Positions 47,314 through 58,875 of a DNA stretch of 64,000 nt are shown here, piece by piece. Each line of letters starts with the position of its first letter. Position 1 is the stretch's first letter. The notes under the pieces were generated by a model, which saw nothing but the letters and a program-made list of their open reading frames with translations, made no database searches and had not been told where the DNA came from. The stretch comes from Camelus bactrianus (Eukaryota > Chordata > Mammalia > Artiodactyla > Camelidae): NCBI RefSeq assembly GCF_048773025.1, contig NC_133546.1, forward strand, positions 84,325,816-84,389,815. The letters are read 5' to 3'. The translations under genes were made by a program, and so were the position numbers.

Positions 47314-48105
47314 GTGAGTGTTGTACTGGGTCAAGGACCAATTGCTTGATTCTAGCAAATACCTCAGCTTCTTAATTTTTGTCCTGATCTTGTGTAGGGA
47401 GAACCAAACTTCTATTAACATATCAACTTTCCACTCCTATTTCTCACTGCTAAACCACTGTCTTACTGTAATTCATTATCATATTGTATGTTTTATTCCT
47501 GTAAAGCAAAATTTCTCCTACCAATTCTCACAATCCTACCTTATTTTACATGCTTAAGCACTGGACTCTTGCAATTGTGTCTACTTGCTCTTGAAACACA
47601 TTTTGCTTTTTTATGGACTATACTCATCAACATATAAATGTGTTCAAATGTCTATAATCTTAAAAATATTTCCTGTATGTCATATACTACTGTGGCTAAC
47701 ACCTCTCCCCACTTTTGAAAAATTTGTCTGACAAAAAATATAATCTTGATATTTTTCCCACCTTTTTCTCTTCCCATGTCTGTCTTCAGTCCATTTCTCT
47801 CTGGCTTTGAACCTCACCGTTCTTTCAAGATACTCTTGTTATGGTTATCAATGACTTCCATTTTGTCTGATTCATGGATTCCCCTTTGCCTCTATGTTGA
47901 GCCCTTGCTTGGTATCTTTATCACAATTAATGTTCCTTCCTCCTTGAAACAGATGACACACAAAGTAGGACATTCTTGAGGAAACGGAGAAAGCACCAAC
48001 TCGTAAGCTGGGATACTGACATTCCAATAGATCTGACTCTGTAGCCCCTTGGTTGTTTAGATTATCTGCTCTAACTGAATGCTGCTTTCTCCCCTCTCCT
48101 CACAG

Positions 48106-48236
48106 GGTTTCCTCTAGACTCTACAGTGCAGTCTGAAACCAAGGGCATCTGGATGTAGTGTGTGCCTCACCCACGCAAGCCCAATCGTACTCTGGTGGTC
48201 CGTCTGCACAATTAGAGCCTGGGGGATGTGTGAATA
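48106..48236 (+). pseudogene. GBP pseudogene coding exon 2 (two stops)
   Basis: The acceptor 'cacag|gg' is intact. The frame reads 'GFPLDSTVQSETKGIWM', then TAG at 48,156-48,158 and again at 48,213-48,215. The G3 motif DTEG that should stand near the second stop reads 'HN*S'. The usual end 'DVEK' and its donor are degraded ('gatgtgtgaatagtaa'), so the 3' limit is approximate. Confidence 0.9.
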
Positions 48237-50466
48237 GTAAAGCAGAAATTCACAATTAAATCCTTTTTATTCTGGATTTTCCCCTTATCTCTCCATGGTC
48301 CTAGAAATTTTACTGCTTTAATCTGTAAAATCTAGAAATCAATTATAGTAAATAAGGCAAACTATGTTTTGTTTGAATCTCACTTCTAGGTAAGTTATCA
48401 TAGTGTCTTAGATAAATTCTTTTATTTCTTGGCACTGTGTGGATGACTTGATTACATTTAGTAAGTCATTATTGAACGGCTGAGTTCCAGGCCTTTGGAC
48501 TTAGCATTGTAGATATCAGTGACCAAAGTAAATGTCCTGCCCTAAAAGAGTCTTTAGTTCAATTGACAAGACATTATCTGCAGTCAGATTTAATACCATG
48601 TAATTGGGAAAGAAGCAGGCTGGAGAGAAGAAGAATTTACATTGCATTGCAATCCCCAATTTCTGGGAATTTCATGGGAGCTCCATGGCTGGATTGGATT
48701 TTTTGAGTTATCCTGATTTTGGGACAGGGGTGCTGATACATTTTTGAAGAGCTGCTCCAGAAGCCTTTCTAATTAAGAGGGCTGACACCTGAAGACTGTC
48801 TTCCACCAGCACTCCCAACAGCTGGGGGAATAAGTGCTTCAGTTTTGAAAGGCAATCCAGGCAGCACCTTACTGGTTTTGAGAACTTACAGTTAAGCATA
48901 ACTAAGAAAGAGGAGACGTATCAATCTGCGAGTGAGGAAAAATTTCTGATTCACCTTCTTAGCTACAAGGTGAAGAGTGTATTTGAGGGTTGGATTTTAG
49001 AGACAGGTTTACATTTTCTATGATGAAGTTCATCACCTACTCACAGAGTGTTCTGGAAATCTGTGAGACACCTCTGAATGTGCAAGTTCTATAAAAGTAA
49101 GTTTTGTCCTACAAGAAACATTTTAAAATGGATTTTTGGTGTTTTAGCTTTCTGCTAATGGGTGAAATGAACTATCCCTCCTTTCCCCGTTTTGAGATTT
49201 ATTTGGAAATAGTACCTACATTTTTATAGCTCTGTCTTTTTTCTCAACAGGAGTTAGAAAGTCTTCTTATTTTTAAAGCCATATATCAAACAATGATATA
49301 ATCTTGCTGTTGAAATAATTGTTTGTCATAAATGCTACTTCTCCTTATCCTAATTGATTATTTTTAAAAACTGGGTTTTGGGGAAAGAAAGTAATGAATA
49401 GACTCTTATCCCCCCAAACACCCATTTAGAATCTTCTCAACATAAACCACAGTTTTTGCATTTACACTGGGAGCAACTTTACATGCCATTTATAATAAAA
49501 AAAAACTATTTCCAGTTTATGCCATCATTTAGACAATGCTATGATTTATACAACTTAGCCTGGGCTTTAGGGCCCTTGATTAGGCTTCATGAAACTCACC
49601 TTAACTTCTCCACTTGCCCTCTGCCCTCAAATGACTCTGTTCTAACTACAAGACCCCTGTCTTCTCCCATCTCTAATTTTGTTTCTCTGGGTTTTCCTGT
49701 CTATGGGATCACCTTCATTTCTTCAGTTCCACATTTACCAGTTCTTTAATATTCAGCTCAAGACATTGAGGAAGCTTTCAGATCACATATTCTTTCTCCA
49801 AATTTCATAGCTCTGTTCTTCCTTGATAGACTTCTAAATTTTAGTTTTCTGTTATAGCTATAGGTTTCACTGCTTATATACATTACTGAGAGTAAGCCTT
49901 TTACAGATACTTCTAACTTTGTTGCACTTACTGTTATGGATGTTTGTCCACTGTTTTGAAATAATCATGTTGAAAGAAAATTTTCATTTTTAGCATTGCT
50001 TTTTTAAAATCTAAGAACAGTGGGGGATATTTAGTAGCTTCCTGCAAGTATTTATTGATTGCATATAATTTAAATACCCAGTTATGCCAACTATGGTGTA
50101 TTTTATATGGACTCTGATTAATAAATATATGCAGAATGAATAAGTGCCCACACTCATCACTGAATTCCTAATTACACAACAGGTACAGTATTAGTTTTTC
50201 TGTATATGTTATTTTACTTTATCCAATTGAGGAAAAAGAAAGCACTGTGAACACTAGAATCCTTTTATATATGAAAAATTTGCAAACACAAGAAATGTCT
50301 CTGTAATTGTCAAAGTTGATATCTGCATTTACATCTGTCTTCAATTTCTTTGCATGGTGAGTATGTTAGCTGAAATAATAAATGAAACCATGATTGAAGA
50401 AGTGTACAGATGAATTTCTAATGTAGGGGTAAACTTCTAACTCTCTTGTTCTAATGTGCTTTCTAG
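48237..50466. other. Intron 2 of the GBP pseudogene
   Basis: 2.2 kb. A patch at about 48,455-48,560 resembles the ancient repeat described at 34,255. Nothing else is recognised; the open frames at 48,708-48,899 (-) and 49,456-49,749 (+) have no motifs. Confidence 0.6.
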
Positions 50467-50580
50467 GATGAGTCTAAGAAGGATTCATGGATCTTTGCCC
50501 TGGCCGTGGTTCTCTGCAGTAGCTTTGTCTAGAACAGCATGAGCACCATCAACCACCAGGCCCTGGAGCAACTGCAGTAT
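50467..50580 (+). pseudogene. GBP pseudogene coding exon 3 (one stop)
   Basis: The acceptor 'ttctag|gat' is kept. The exon encodes 'DESKKDSWIFALAVVLCSSF' and then, after TAG at 50,530-50,532 (replacing the usual Tyr of FVYNS), 'NSMSTINHQALEQLQY'. The donor is not recognisable; sequence after 50,580 diverges. Confidence 0.9.
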
Positions 50581-50776
50581 CCTTCCAGGTCCTGAACCAC
50601 CATGATTCACTGAATTCATGGGAATGAGGATAGAGTCAGTCTCTCCTTTCCTGTCATTTAGTTTTCTTGGTTGGAGCAGAGGGGACCCATGGCAAAAGAG
50701 TGTGTTTATAATATTTTTATACTAGAGAAATGTGGGAATTGTTGGTAGTGAGTTTTTTTTCCCTAACCAAATGTTA

Positions 50777-50972
50777 GTTATGCGACAGAGCTTGCAAAAC
50801 ATCAGGGCAAAGTCCTCTCAAACACCTGATAGAGTAGAAGATTCCACAGAATTTGTGAATTTCTTTCCAGAATTTATCTGGACTGTATGGGATTTCACCC
50901 TGGAGCTGCAGTTATGTGGTCAGCCTATCACAGAAGATGAGTACTTGGAGAATGCCCTGAAGCTGATTCCAG
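50777..50972 (+). pseudogene. GBP pseudogene coding exon 4 (frameshift)
   Basis: The acceptor is 'atgttag|ttatgcg'. The start reads 'ATELAK' in one frame. A two-base loss near 50,799 shifts to the frame that gives '[20 protein letters not shown]' and '[20 protein letters not shown]' up to 'ALKLIP'. The donor 'ccag|gtatca' is intact. The motif corresponds to the late G domain. Confidence 0.9.
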
Positions 50973-52303
50973 GTATCAGAGTATGGCCTGGGCAGTGTAC
51001 GGTCCGATAGAGTGTGGGATCTACTAAACAATATCCCTCATCTCTGTGATTGCATTTGTATTTGAGACTAAATCAAAGTCTGTGGAAATGGTGGCTGGAA
51101 AGTGGGTTGCAAAGATCTAGGGGCTACAGTTGAAGTTTACTCAAGAAAAGTAAAGTGTAAAGTGAAATTACTCAAAATCAATTTGTTTTTTATACATCTT
51201 TAAATTTAGCATCCAGATTTACATGGGTGATGAAACATTCTAAAGACTGGACACTGTGTTTCCTGTTCCATCAATTTTTCTCTGTTGAAGAAAACAACTA
51301 ATCAGCTAATTGTTAGACATAAAACTGCAGTGAAAAGCTTATCTAATGAACAAAATATAGATTTCACATATTATTCTTTTCAAAGAGGGCTAGAAAACTT
51401 TCTAATCCTGTATAATTATATCATCTACAAAATGACTGTATGTTCTAAATAAACCTGAAGAAGTGACTGTCTTTACAATCTATGCCTTTTCAATAATACT
51501 GACAATTATTAGAATATTCATTTTACCTTCCACATCATAGCTTTCTCCTAATTCCCACATGTTTACCCATGAATTAATTACAAGGTAAAAAATTATTTTC
51601 ATGGGTTACATTTCCAAGGATGTGTGTCTATTGAAACCTTGAGAGAAATATCAATCCCAATTTAGTCATTCTTCCTTTCATGTTTCTATTTATGATTTCT
51701 CAAAACAGCTATTAAGAAATTGGCTGGCAGGAGAGGACTAGATATAAACATTTACCTCAAAGAGTTTATAGATTAGTGGTGATACCTTAAAATTATATTT
51801 CAGGTACATTTATACTTCAGAGGTTTTTACTAATAAATACATAACACTGCATCAATTATTTTTAGCATCAAAACAGTTTTTCTTAAATAATGAGGATGTC
51901 ATTCCTAATATTCCAATTACTGTCCATGATCCCTTGTTTGTAGCTCTCCTTTTTGGTTCCACATCTCAATTCCTACATGAGGTTGAGTTGAGCAGAAAGT
52001 TTCATGTGACCTTTCATCCTTTTAGCTGCTAGTTAAGCAAACACATCATAGACAACCACTCTACTATGTGCATGTCTGGAGAGACCAGCCATAGGTTTCC
52101 TTTACTGGATCAGATGTCTCCCTAAATTTCTCTGCAGTTATATCATTGGTATAAGTCTGATGTGCAAAGAAGTATTGAATGTCTATGTTAAAAGAGTTCT
52201 ATGTGTAGAAATGGCAAAGACACACAAATCCCTGCCATGAACACCTGTAATCCCTTCGCCTCAAGACTCTACACACTCTAACCCCTGTTTTTCTGTCCCT
52301 CAG
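50973..52303. other. Intron 4 of the GBP pseudogene
   Basis: 1.3 kb of AT-rich sequence without a recognised repeat or gene. Confidence 0.6.
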
Positions 52304-52549
52304 GGAAGAATCCCAAAGCCCAAACATCCAATCTACCGAGAGACTGCATCAGGCATTTATTTCCAAGATGGAAGTGTTTTGTCTTTGACTGGCCAACATA
52401 GGAAAAAAAAATTCTAGCCAATATTGGGATGGTATCTGAAGACCAACTGGATCCTAAATTCCAGGAGCAAACAAAAAATTTCTGTTCTCACATCTTCACT
52501 GATGCAAGGACCAAGACCCTCACAGAAGGAATCATGGTCACTAAGAAAG
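52304..52549 (+). pseudogene. GBP pseudogene coding exon 5 (one stop)
   Basis: Both splice sites look good ('cctcag|gg' and 'aaag|gtgagt'). The frame gives 'GKNPKAQTSNLPRDCIRHLF' and 'CFVFDWPT', with TAG at 52,399-52,401, then 'LDPKFQEQTKNFCSHIFTDA' and 'TKTLTEGIMVTKK'. In the family the 'FVFDRP' box follows the G domain; here Arg is Trp. Confidence 0.93.
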
Positions 52550-53179
52550 GTGAGTCTCTTTTTCCCATTTCCATTGGGACTGCTATGTGTTGAATATTTT
52601 ATATAATGTGCTTTCTAGTATTTTTGTTTGATTCTATAAAGGATTCTGATTTTACAGACTTTTATACTCCATGAAGAAATCTGTATAGTTTATAATTATC
52701 TCACTTTGGGGGATTTACAAATTCCTTCCCCAAATTGCAACTTTTGTCAATGATATCGGTGACTCCCACTTATCTGAAAACATCCTCCACTTAGAATATA
52801 ATCACTCTCTTGGTGTAAAAACAGAATACTGCATGTTTTCAAAGGAAGTCCTATACAATAAGTGTTCTTCACAAGGAGAATTCAAAAGATATTTTGAGAA
52901 TTTAGAGTGGTCCAAAAATAAATATTAGCCCATAAATCACTGAAAATACATTCAAAGCCTCAGAATTAGGAATAAATTAAACATGGTACACTTTGCCTCA
53001 TCTGTCTATCTATGTAATCTATATTGCTTTCAATTTTTGAAATGAGAAACTGTATTTTCCAGGTAGCCCCTAGTATGTTAGATAGAAGTAGATATTAACT
53101 TTTTTAGTCCTGTGGCCTGGAAAACCATAAAAATGAAGAGTCAGTAGGAAAATGAAGGTGATAATAGTAGAAGGAGGTA

Positions 53180-53220
53180 GGGGTGCGTGTGTGTGTTTGT
53201 GTGTGTGCATGTGTATATGA
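53180..53220. repeat. (TG)n simple repeat in intron 5
   Basis: 'gtgtgtgtttgtgtgtgtg' shortly upstream of coding exon 6. Confidence 0.85.
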
Positions 53221-53301
53221 CCCTAGAAGCATAGTCTCAGAATCCTGGAGCCATTGACTGATAACTTGATATTTAGCCCCTAAATTTCCTGGCTTCTTCA
53301 G

Positions 53302-53582
53302 GGCTGAGGACTCTGGTTGTGACCTACCTGGATACTATCAATAGTGGAGCAGTACCTCGCTTGGAGAACGCGGTGACAACTCTGGCATAGCTGGAGAACT
53401 CAGCTGCCATTCAGAAGGCAGACAACCACTACAGCGAGCAGATAGCCCAGCGAGTGAGCTTCCCCACAGACATGCTGCAGGAGCTGCTGGAGGTGCATGC
53501 TGCCTGTGAGAGGGAAGCCCCTGCAGTCTTCATGGAGCACTCCTTCAAGGAAGACAAGCAGGAGTTCCAGAGGAACCTTGTG
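53302..53582 (+). pseudogene. GBP pseudogene coding exon 6 (one stop)
   Basis: The longest exon, with acceptor 'cttcag|gg' and donor 'gtg|gtaatc'. It encodes 'GLRTLVVTYLDTINSGAVPR', then TAG at 53,388-53,390 in place of the usual Gln of 'LAQLEN', then 'DMLQELLEVHAACEREAPAV' and 'FMEHSFKEDKQEFQRNLV'. It forms the start of the middle helical domain. Confidence 0.94.
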
Positions 53583-54280
53583 GTAATCTGTCTTAGTATT
53601 TACTTTATGTCGCCTCCCTTTGAAGAATGAAGCCTAGAAGTGTTGTTACCGGTCCCATGGCTCATCTCTCACTCAAGGATAAAGTAGCCCATGTTCTCAT
53701 GAGGGACAGAGTTTCAAAGGACTACATTTCCTTCTTTTTTGACTGCCAGAACTCAGGCAGTTTATCTGGAACTCCCTTTGACCTTCAATGAAAAATCAGT
53801 ATAGATATCCTCTTGAAATAAATACTTCTGTGGATTCCAAGCCTGTCCAGAACACCCAAGACATTCTTTAGCTGGCTTCTTTTTCTGTGAACACACTCCT
53901 ATGGCTGGGAACCAAAATTTCTCTTTTCAGATCCACATCTCAGGCCACTTTCAGCTTAGGTTGTTCCTTGTTGTATCTATCATTGAAGACAGCATCACTG
54001 AATGTGGCAGCTTCAAGGAACCAGAGAGATTAGGTAATGCAACTCCAACAGCTCAGATGAAATACCCAAAGGAGGTTAGGGAACTTCCCCATGGTCTTCC
54101 AGAGTTTTCAGAGCTGTGAATAAATCAAATCTTGTGACTGCTGTTTTATTACATGTCCTCCAACAGAATACTTTTCTCATGAGGAACACAGTTAGACCAA
54201 TTCTTCTACCAGATCCTTTGGAAATTTACTTCCTCTGTTCCTTGCTTCTGGTGACAGCCCTCTATCTTTCTTCCCTCTAG

Positions 54281-54493
54281 GAAATCATAAAGAATAAGAA
54301 AGATGATTTCTTGATGCAGAATGAAGAGACATTAATCAAATATTGCCAGACTAAACTTGATCAGCTTTCAAAGACTCTAATAAAAAGTATCTCAGCAGGA
54401 ACTTTCTCTGTTCCTGGAGGTCATGAACTCTACAGGAAAGCAAAGGAAATTATTGAAAAGGAAAATTACCAAGTGCCCATGAAAGGAGTGAAG
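54281..54493 (+). pseudogene. GBP pseudogene coding exon 7 (open)
   Basis: The whole exon is open: 'EIIKNKKDDFLMQNEETLIK', 'SISAGTFSVPGGHELYRKAK' and 'ENYQVPMKGVK'. Acceptor 'ctctag|gaa' and donor 'aag|gtgagg' are intact. The length of 213 bp is a multiple of three, as in working relatives. Confidence 0.95.
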
Positions 54494-54875
54494 GTGAGGA
54501 ATAAGGGAAACATGGGGAACCTACAGAATACTCAAAGGGGTCTCCTGAAAATCTGAGAGTGCAGCTCCATGCATGCATAAAGAGAGTGTATGGGGCCATT
54601 CAAACAGCTGTGGCTTTTAAGGTTCACTGCATGCTATTTATTCCTGAAGAGAGTACAAATATCAACTCCCAAACATGAGTACAGATTTCTTAAATCCACA
54701 AGAGATAGAACAGAAATTATTCATTTTTTTTACTCAACAACATATTTGACGAGTTGAGCACTGACAAATTACAAGTCAGTCTTTGTACACAAGGATGATC
54801 ACAAGTGAGACAGGAAGTCAACTACATAGGCAAGCTATAACACTCAGGAAAGAGCTACTTAGGTGTTAGAAACAA

Positions 54876-54962
54876 ATATAATAATAATAATAATAATAAT
54901 AATATAATAATTAATAATAATGATAATGATAATAATGATAATAATAATAAACAATAATAATG
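54876..54962. repeat. (ATA)n microsatellite in intron 7
   Basis: Long run of 'ataataata' with a few interruptions. Confidence 0.95.
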
Positions 54963-54969
54963 CAACTAA

Positions 54970-55165
54970 TATATATTGAACTGCTGTTTCCTATAGCCAA
55001 AATGTTAAGCTCTTTCCCTAGACTCTTTAACTTAATCTTTCAAATAGCATTAAGAAGCATCTACATTATCAACATTTTAAAGATCTCAACTGAGAAGCAT
55101 AGGCAGGTTAAAATAAGTTGTCTAAATTTATAACCAGCTAGTGGCAGAGGAGAACATCAGCACAA
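54970..55165 (+). mobile_element. MIR SINE remnant in intron 7
   Basis: The sense MIR core is readable: 'ttaacttaatctttcaaata', 'aactgagaagcataggcagg' and 'ataaccagctagtggcagag'. Confidence 0.75.
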
Positions 55166-55455
55166 TTTAGAGGTACTATTTCACACTGGGAAAGCAGATA
55201 TGTAAAAGCACCAGAGATTTGGGGTTTGTAGAACTGAACATGATTCTGATAGGCTGGATTCTAGAGTGGGGAGAAGGAAGTAGCACTGGGTAAGAGACTG
55301 GAGAGAGACAGGTCACTCTAAGGAGCTTGGACTCATTGTAAGGAACCACTGTGGAACTTTAAACTTGAAGCAAAAGTTACATGGACTTAGTTGTCTTTGC
55401 ATCACTAATTTCCCTATTGGAAATCTAATTTCTGTGCTCCTCCTTGGTTCCTCAG

Positions 55456-55554
55456 GCAAATGAGTTCCTCCAGAGGTTTCTGCAGTCCCAGATGGCACTA
55501 GAGAAATCCTGCAGGCAGATAAAGCCCTCACTGATGGGGAGAAGCCCAAAGCAG
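55456..55554 (+). pseudogene. GBP pseudogene coding exon 8 (frameshift)
   Basis: It starts 'ANEFLQRFLQSQMALEKS', then loses the frame through a small deletion (about four bases, near 55,507). The bases after it still read 'ADKALTDGEK' in another frame. Splice sites are kept. At 99 bp it is four short of the 103 bp I expect. Confidence 0.9.
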
Positions 55555-55897
55555 GTACAGGGTAGGGCTGGGCTCACAGTGGGATGTGTATGTTCTTGCA
55601 GTGCCCTCTGACAGGTGTGAGAGCAAAACTTTTCCAATACCGGAGCTTCCTTCCTTTCTGTGGAACAACCTTGCTGCATCTGGAAACAGCAAAGGGAACT
55701 GTGGTTGGACGCCAGACAGGCAGAGCCTTTTCTCTCACATTCTGAAGTGTGTTCTCGATGGTGTGGACATGGGGTTTTGGGGGAGGACTTCAGAGATTTC
55801 CTACCTCACTCTTTAATTTGGTTTGGCCTCTGAGCTCAGGAGGGTGGAGGTCAATCCTTGCCTATTTTTTTCCCTCTCTAATACCTTCCTGGGGCAG

Positions 55898-56091
55898 AAG
55901 AGTGGACCTGGAAGGAGACAGCTGAGAAGGAACAGGAGCTGCTGAAACAGAAACTGCAGGAGCAGCAGCAGCAGGTGGCGGCTCAGAAGAGAAGTCTCCA
56001 GAAACACATAGTTCAGATAATGGAGAAGATGGTGAGAGAAAGAGAAAACCTGCTGAGAGAGCCAAACAAGATATTGGAGCATCAGCTGAAG
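55898..56091 (+). pseudogene. GBP pseudogene coding exon 9 (open)
   Basis: The exon encodes Gln/Glu-rich coiled-coil sequence 'TAEKEQELLKQKLQEQQQQV', then 'VRERENLLREPNKILEHQLK', matching the C-terminal helix of GBP4/6. The acceptor is 'gggcag|aag' and the donor 'aag|gtgaat'. Open in the expected frame. Confidence 0.93.
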
Positions 56092-57063
56092 GTGAATCAG
56101 GCTGTGGCAGTAGTAGAGCTTGATAGCTTTGCCATGGTACCCCAGGAAGGGATGGGTGAAGGTTACAGCATGGTCATGCAGAGATCACAAGTGCATCTAC
56201 TGCTTGTGATTTATTAAAACCCTGAAGCCTTTGAATCCTTCCAAAACCTTTAAATTTGGCTCTGTAAGTAGACTTTGGAGACTTCAGGATGAGTATTCCC
56301 CCCTCTACTCCAAGCCCTCAGAGAATATAAATAGGGTTGAATAGCCATTTAGAGAATTTTAAAATGATCTCACAGGGCTTGATTGAACAGATATTCCAAT
56401 TATGTGTGTTTAATATGAACAACAACTAATATGCTCTACCAAGGTCACTACCTTTTACCAGGAGACCTGCTCAGCCCAAGGCCCTGAGGTAGATCTGTTC
56501 TGACATAAAACTACCAGAAATGTCCAGACTTAAAAACACATAGAAATGATAGATTTTACACTTGCTGCATTGCCTCCAGGTGTGGACAGATCCCCAAGCT
56601 ATCATGTGGCTTGGAGGGATTTCTCTCATTGTTCATCTGAACATGATTTATAAGAGATTTCTATAATTTAGGGGCCGTGTGTTTATAACAGATTTCTATA
56701 ATATGGGTGACAGTGTCATCCTGAGTGGGACTGAGAATTAGTGCAGTCAGACCAAGGCTACCTCTCATTTGCATTTTTTGACTGGAAAATATTACATTTG
56801 TCCTCATGCCAGGCTTAGCCTCCTGGCAAAACCCTAAGGTATATGAATATTATTAAGGCTGTAAACTGCACTTCTTCTTAATATTTCGGTCCAAACAAGG
56901 AAATATTCCTTGTTACAAGAGTCTCCTTTCATGATTAAGAGAGAACAATTTTAGGAATAAAACAAAGATAGTCTGACAATGTTTTAAAGTTTGACAAAAT
57001 GTAATCCTTGAAAAAATGGGAGATTTAAAAAGTTTTACTTCCTTCCTCATTTTTTTTTTTTAG
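56092..57063. other. Intron 9 of the GBP pseudogene
   Basis: About 1 kb with a T-run before the acceptor (57,051-57,061). No gene or repeat recognised. Confidence 0.6.
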
Positions 57064-57291
57064 GTCCAAGAAGATCTGTGTACTGAAGGATTTAGAAAGA
57101 AATGTGAGGAGATGAGTACAGAGATAAATCATTTGGGAGAGAGAATTGTTGATACTAAAAATGATGATAGTTCCTTGCTTGCACAAGCCTTGGACAACCT
57201 TGGCAAAAGAATCGCTTCGTTATTGCCTGCCCCAGCTAACATTCTTGGTAATGTTATGAAAGTAGTGAGCTCACTATTTAAAAAGAAGTAG
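57064..57291 (+). pseudogene. GBP pseudogene last coding exon (open, natural stop)
   Basis: Polypyrimidine tract and 'tag|gtcc' acceptor. The exon encodes 'VQEDLCTEGFRKKCEEMSTE', 'TKNDDSSLLAQALDNLGKRI' and 'VMKVVSSLFKKK', ending at TAG 57,289-57,291. This is the hydrophobic/basic C-terminus of the GBP4/6/7 group; no CaaX prenylation box is present. Confidence 0.95.
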
Positions 57292-57544
57292 CTCTCCTTG
57301 TAAAGAAATCAGATATATAATATAATATACATGTATGTTCTCTGGCCTATTTCTGATACGCATGCTTTTCACTTTCATCCAGCAATTCTTTAAATATAAA
57401 AAGTGATTTCTAGAGAATACTGATGCCTGGCCCACATTAGATAGAATAAATGCATGGACAATTTGATATAGTGTGTTCAGTTTTAGGAAATATATATGCG
57501 TGCAAAATAATATATATATGTATGTACATATATACAAGAGTTTC

Positions 57545-57955
57545 ACTGAGGCTTCAATTCTAATGGCAAAGGATTGGAAACCACTTAATGCTCATTTATG
57601 TAATTTGGTAATATATATTTTGCATGTATTTATACTAGAATACTATGTTGCTAGTAAATAGATAGTGGAGCTCTATTTGTATAAATATAGAACAATCTGG
57701 AAGATAGAATGTAGAGTGAAAAAAGAGGCACAAAACAGTTTGTATAATGTGTTCACCGTAAAAAAAAAAAAGGCAATTATTTTGGGCACTCATACACATG
57801 TATGTAAAGTACATTTCTGGAAGATTCATTAGAAACTGGTATCATTGGTTCTTCCTGGAGAAGACAGCTTGGCATCAGGGATGGAAAGGACACATGCTTT
57901 TCATTATATACTCTATATTTTCAATTTTGCAAAGTTAGCTTGTGTTATTTCTCAA
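57545..57955 (+). mobile_element. Old L1ME-type 3' UTR fragment
   Basis: 'aacaatctggaagatagaat', 'cagtttgtataatgtgttca', 'ttctggaagattcattagaa' and 'actctatattttcaattttg' follow the 3' end of older L1 (L1ME/HAL1-like). It lies just past the GBP stop. Confidence 0.65.
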
Positions 57956-58489
57956 ATAACAAAGAAAACAAACTACAATACTAATAATTAAAATAGTAAA
58001 TGGAATGTGAATAAATGGAATTGCTCATTGCTTCCAGAAATGACATTAGCCTGCTTAATGAGGGGTATAAGACTAAGATCAGAATACTAGAAAATAACGT
58101 TTGCATCCTAATCTTGTTTTTGCTTTGGCCTTGGTTTTTAATCCCTTATATTTGCTTCAAAAATAAGGTATGAACTTTCCTGTTACCCCTTGAAATCTCA
58201 ACAACAGTAACCTTTACTTCATAGGTTTCAATTACACTTTTACAGTGTTTAGAAACAAATTATTAAACACTAAGAATATTCACTGGTGAGAGGAATTCCC
58301 ATCATCGTTAAGTTCAGTGGTGGCATCTCTGCTGTTGGCAAGTACAGAAGGGGTGATGCACCACTGCAGAAATGGATGCCTTCATAGTAATGGGGAATGA
58401 AAAACCCAGACACACAGAGGCCAGGTGTTGGCATTTAAACATCAGAATTCAAGTACATACAATAAGAGTAATGAGCATCGTGGTTTGTC

Positions 58490-58875
58490 TTAGCTCAGGC
58501 TGCTATAACAAATTACCATAAACTGTGTGGCTTACAAAACAAACATTTATTTCTCCCAGTCCTGGAGGCTGTAAGTCCAAAAGCACTGTGCCAGCATTGT
58601 TATTTTCTTGGTAAGGGTCCTCTTACAGCTTTACAGATGACAAGGTTCTTACTGTATCCTAGCATGGTGAAGAGAGAGAGACAGAGAGAGAGAGAGACAG
58701 AGAGAATGAATCTCATGATTCTTTGTTATACAGGCACTAATTAGATTCATGAAGGCCCCACACTCATTATCTAATCCCTCCCAAACCCCATTTCCAAGCA
58801 CATTGGGACATTGGTATTTGGGGTTTCCTCAAATGGACTTTGGAGAACACATTCAAACATTCAGTCTATAATTTG
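58490..58875 (-). mobile_element. MLT1-type LTR fossil (ERVL-MaLR)
   Basis: In antisense: 'caggctgctataacaaatta' with the matching 3' end, the 'agtcctggaggctgtaagtc' block, a (GA)n stretch and 'acattcagtctataat' at the LTR start. This is a MaLR solo LTR, old enough to predate the placental orders. No internal part is visible. Confidence 0.8.

Larger units (their letters stand above)
47127..57291 (+). pseudogene. Guanylate-binding protein pseudogene (GBP6/GBP4/GBP7-like)
   Basis: Ten coding exons of a large interferon-induced GTPase lie in order with introns kept, so this arose by gene duplication, not by retrocopying. Working GBPs bind and hydrolyse GTP, assemble on intracellular vacuoles and bacteria, and act in cell-autonomous immunity. 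The exons correspond to the N-terminal GTPase domain (exons 1-5), the middle helical domain (6-7) and the C-terminal helical part (8-10). Pieces such as 'LAGQNHGFPLDSTVQSETKG' and 'GVKANEFLQRFLQSQM' are closest, by my memory of the human proteins, to GBP6/GBP4/GBP7. The C-terminus ends 'VSSLFKKK' with no CaaX box, so this is the non-prenylated class. In-frame TAG codons occur at 48,156, 48,213, 50,530, 52,399 and 53,388, and frames shift in exons 4 and 8. The DTEG motif is lost, so no functional GTPase can be made. Confidence 0.95.

Noticed and set aside
47127-47375. An 82-aa intact small GTP-binding protein
   Set aside because: The frame simply runs from GBP coding exon 1 through its donor site into the intron; the splice site and downstream exons show it is exon 1 of the pseudogene.
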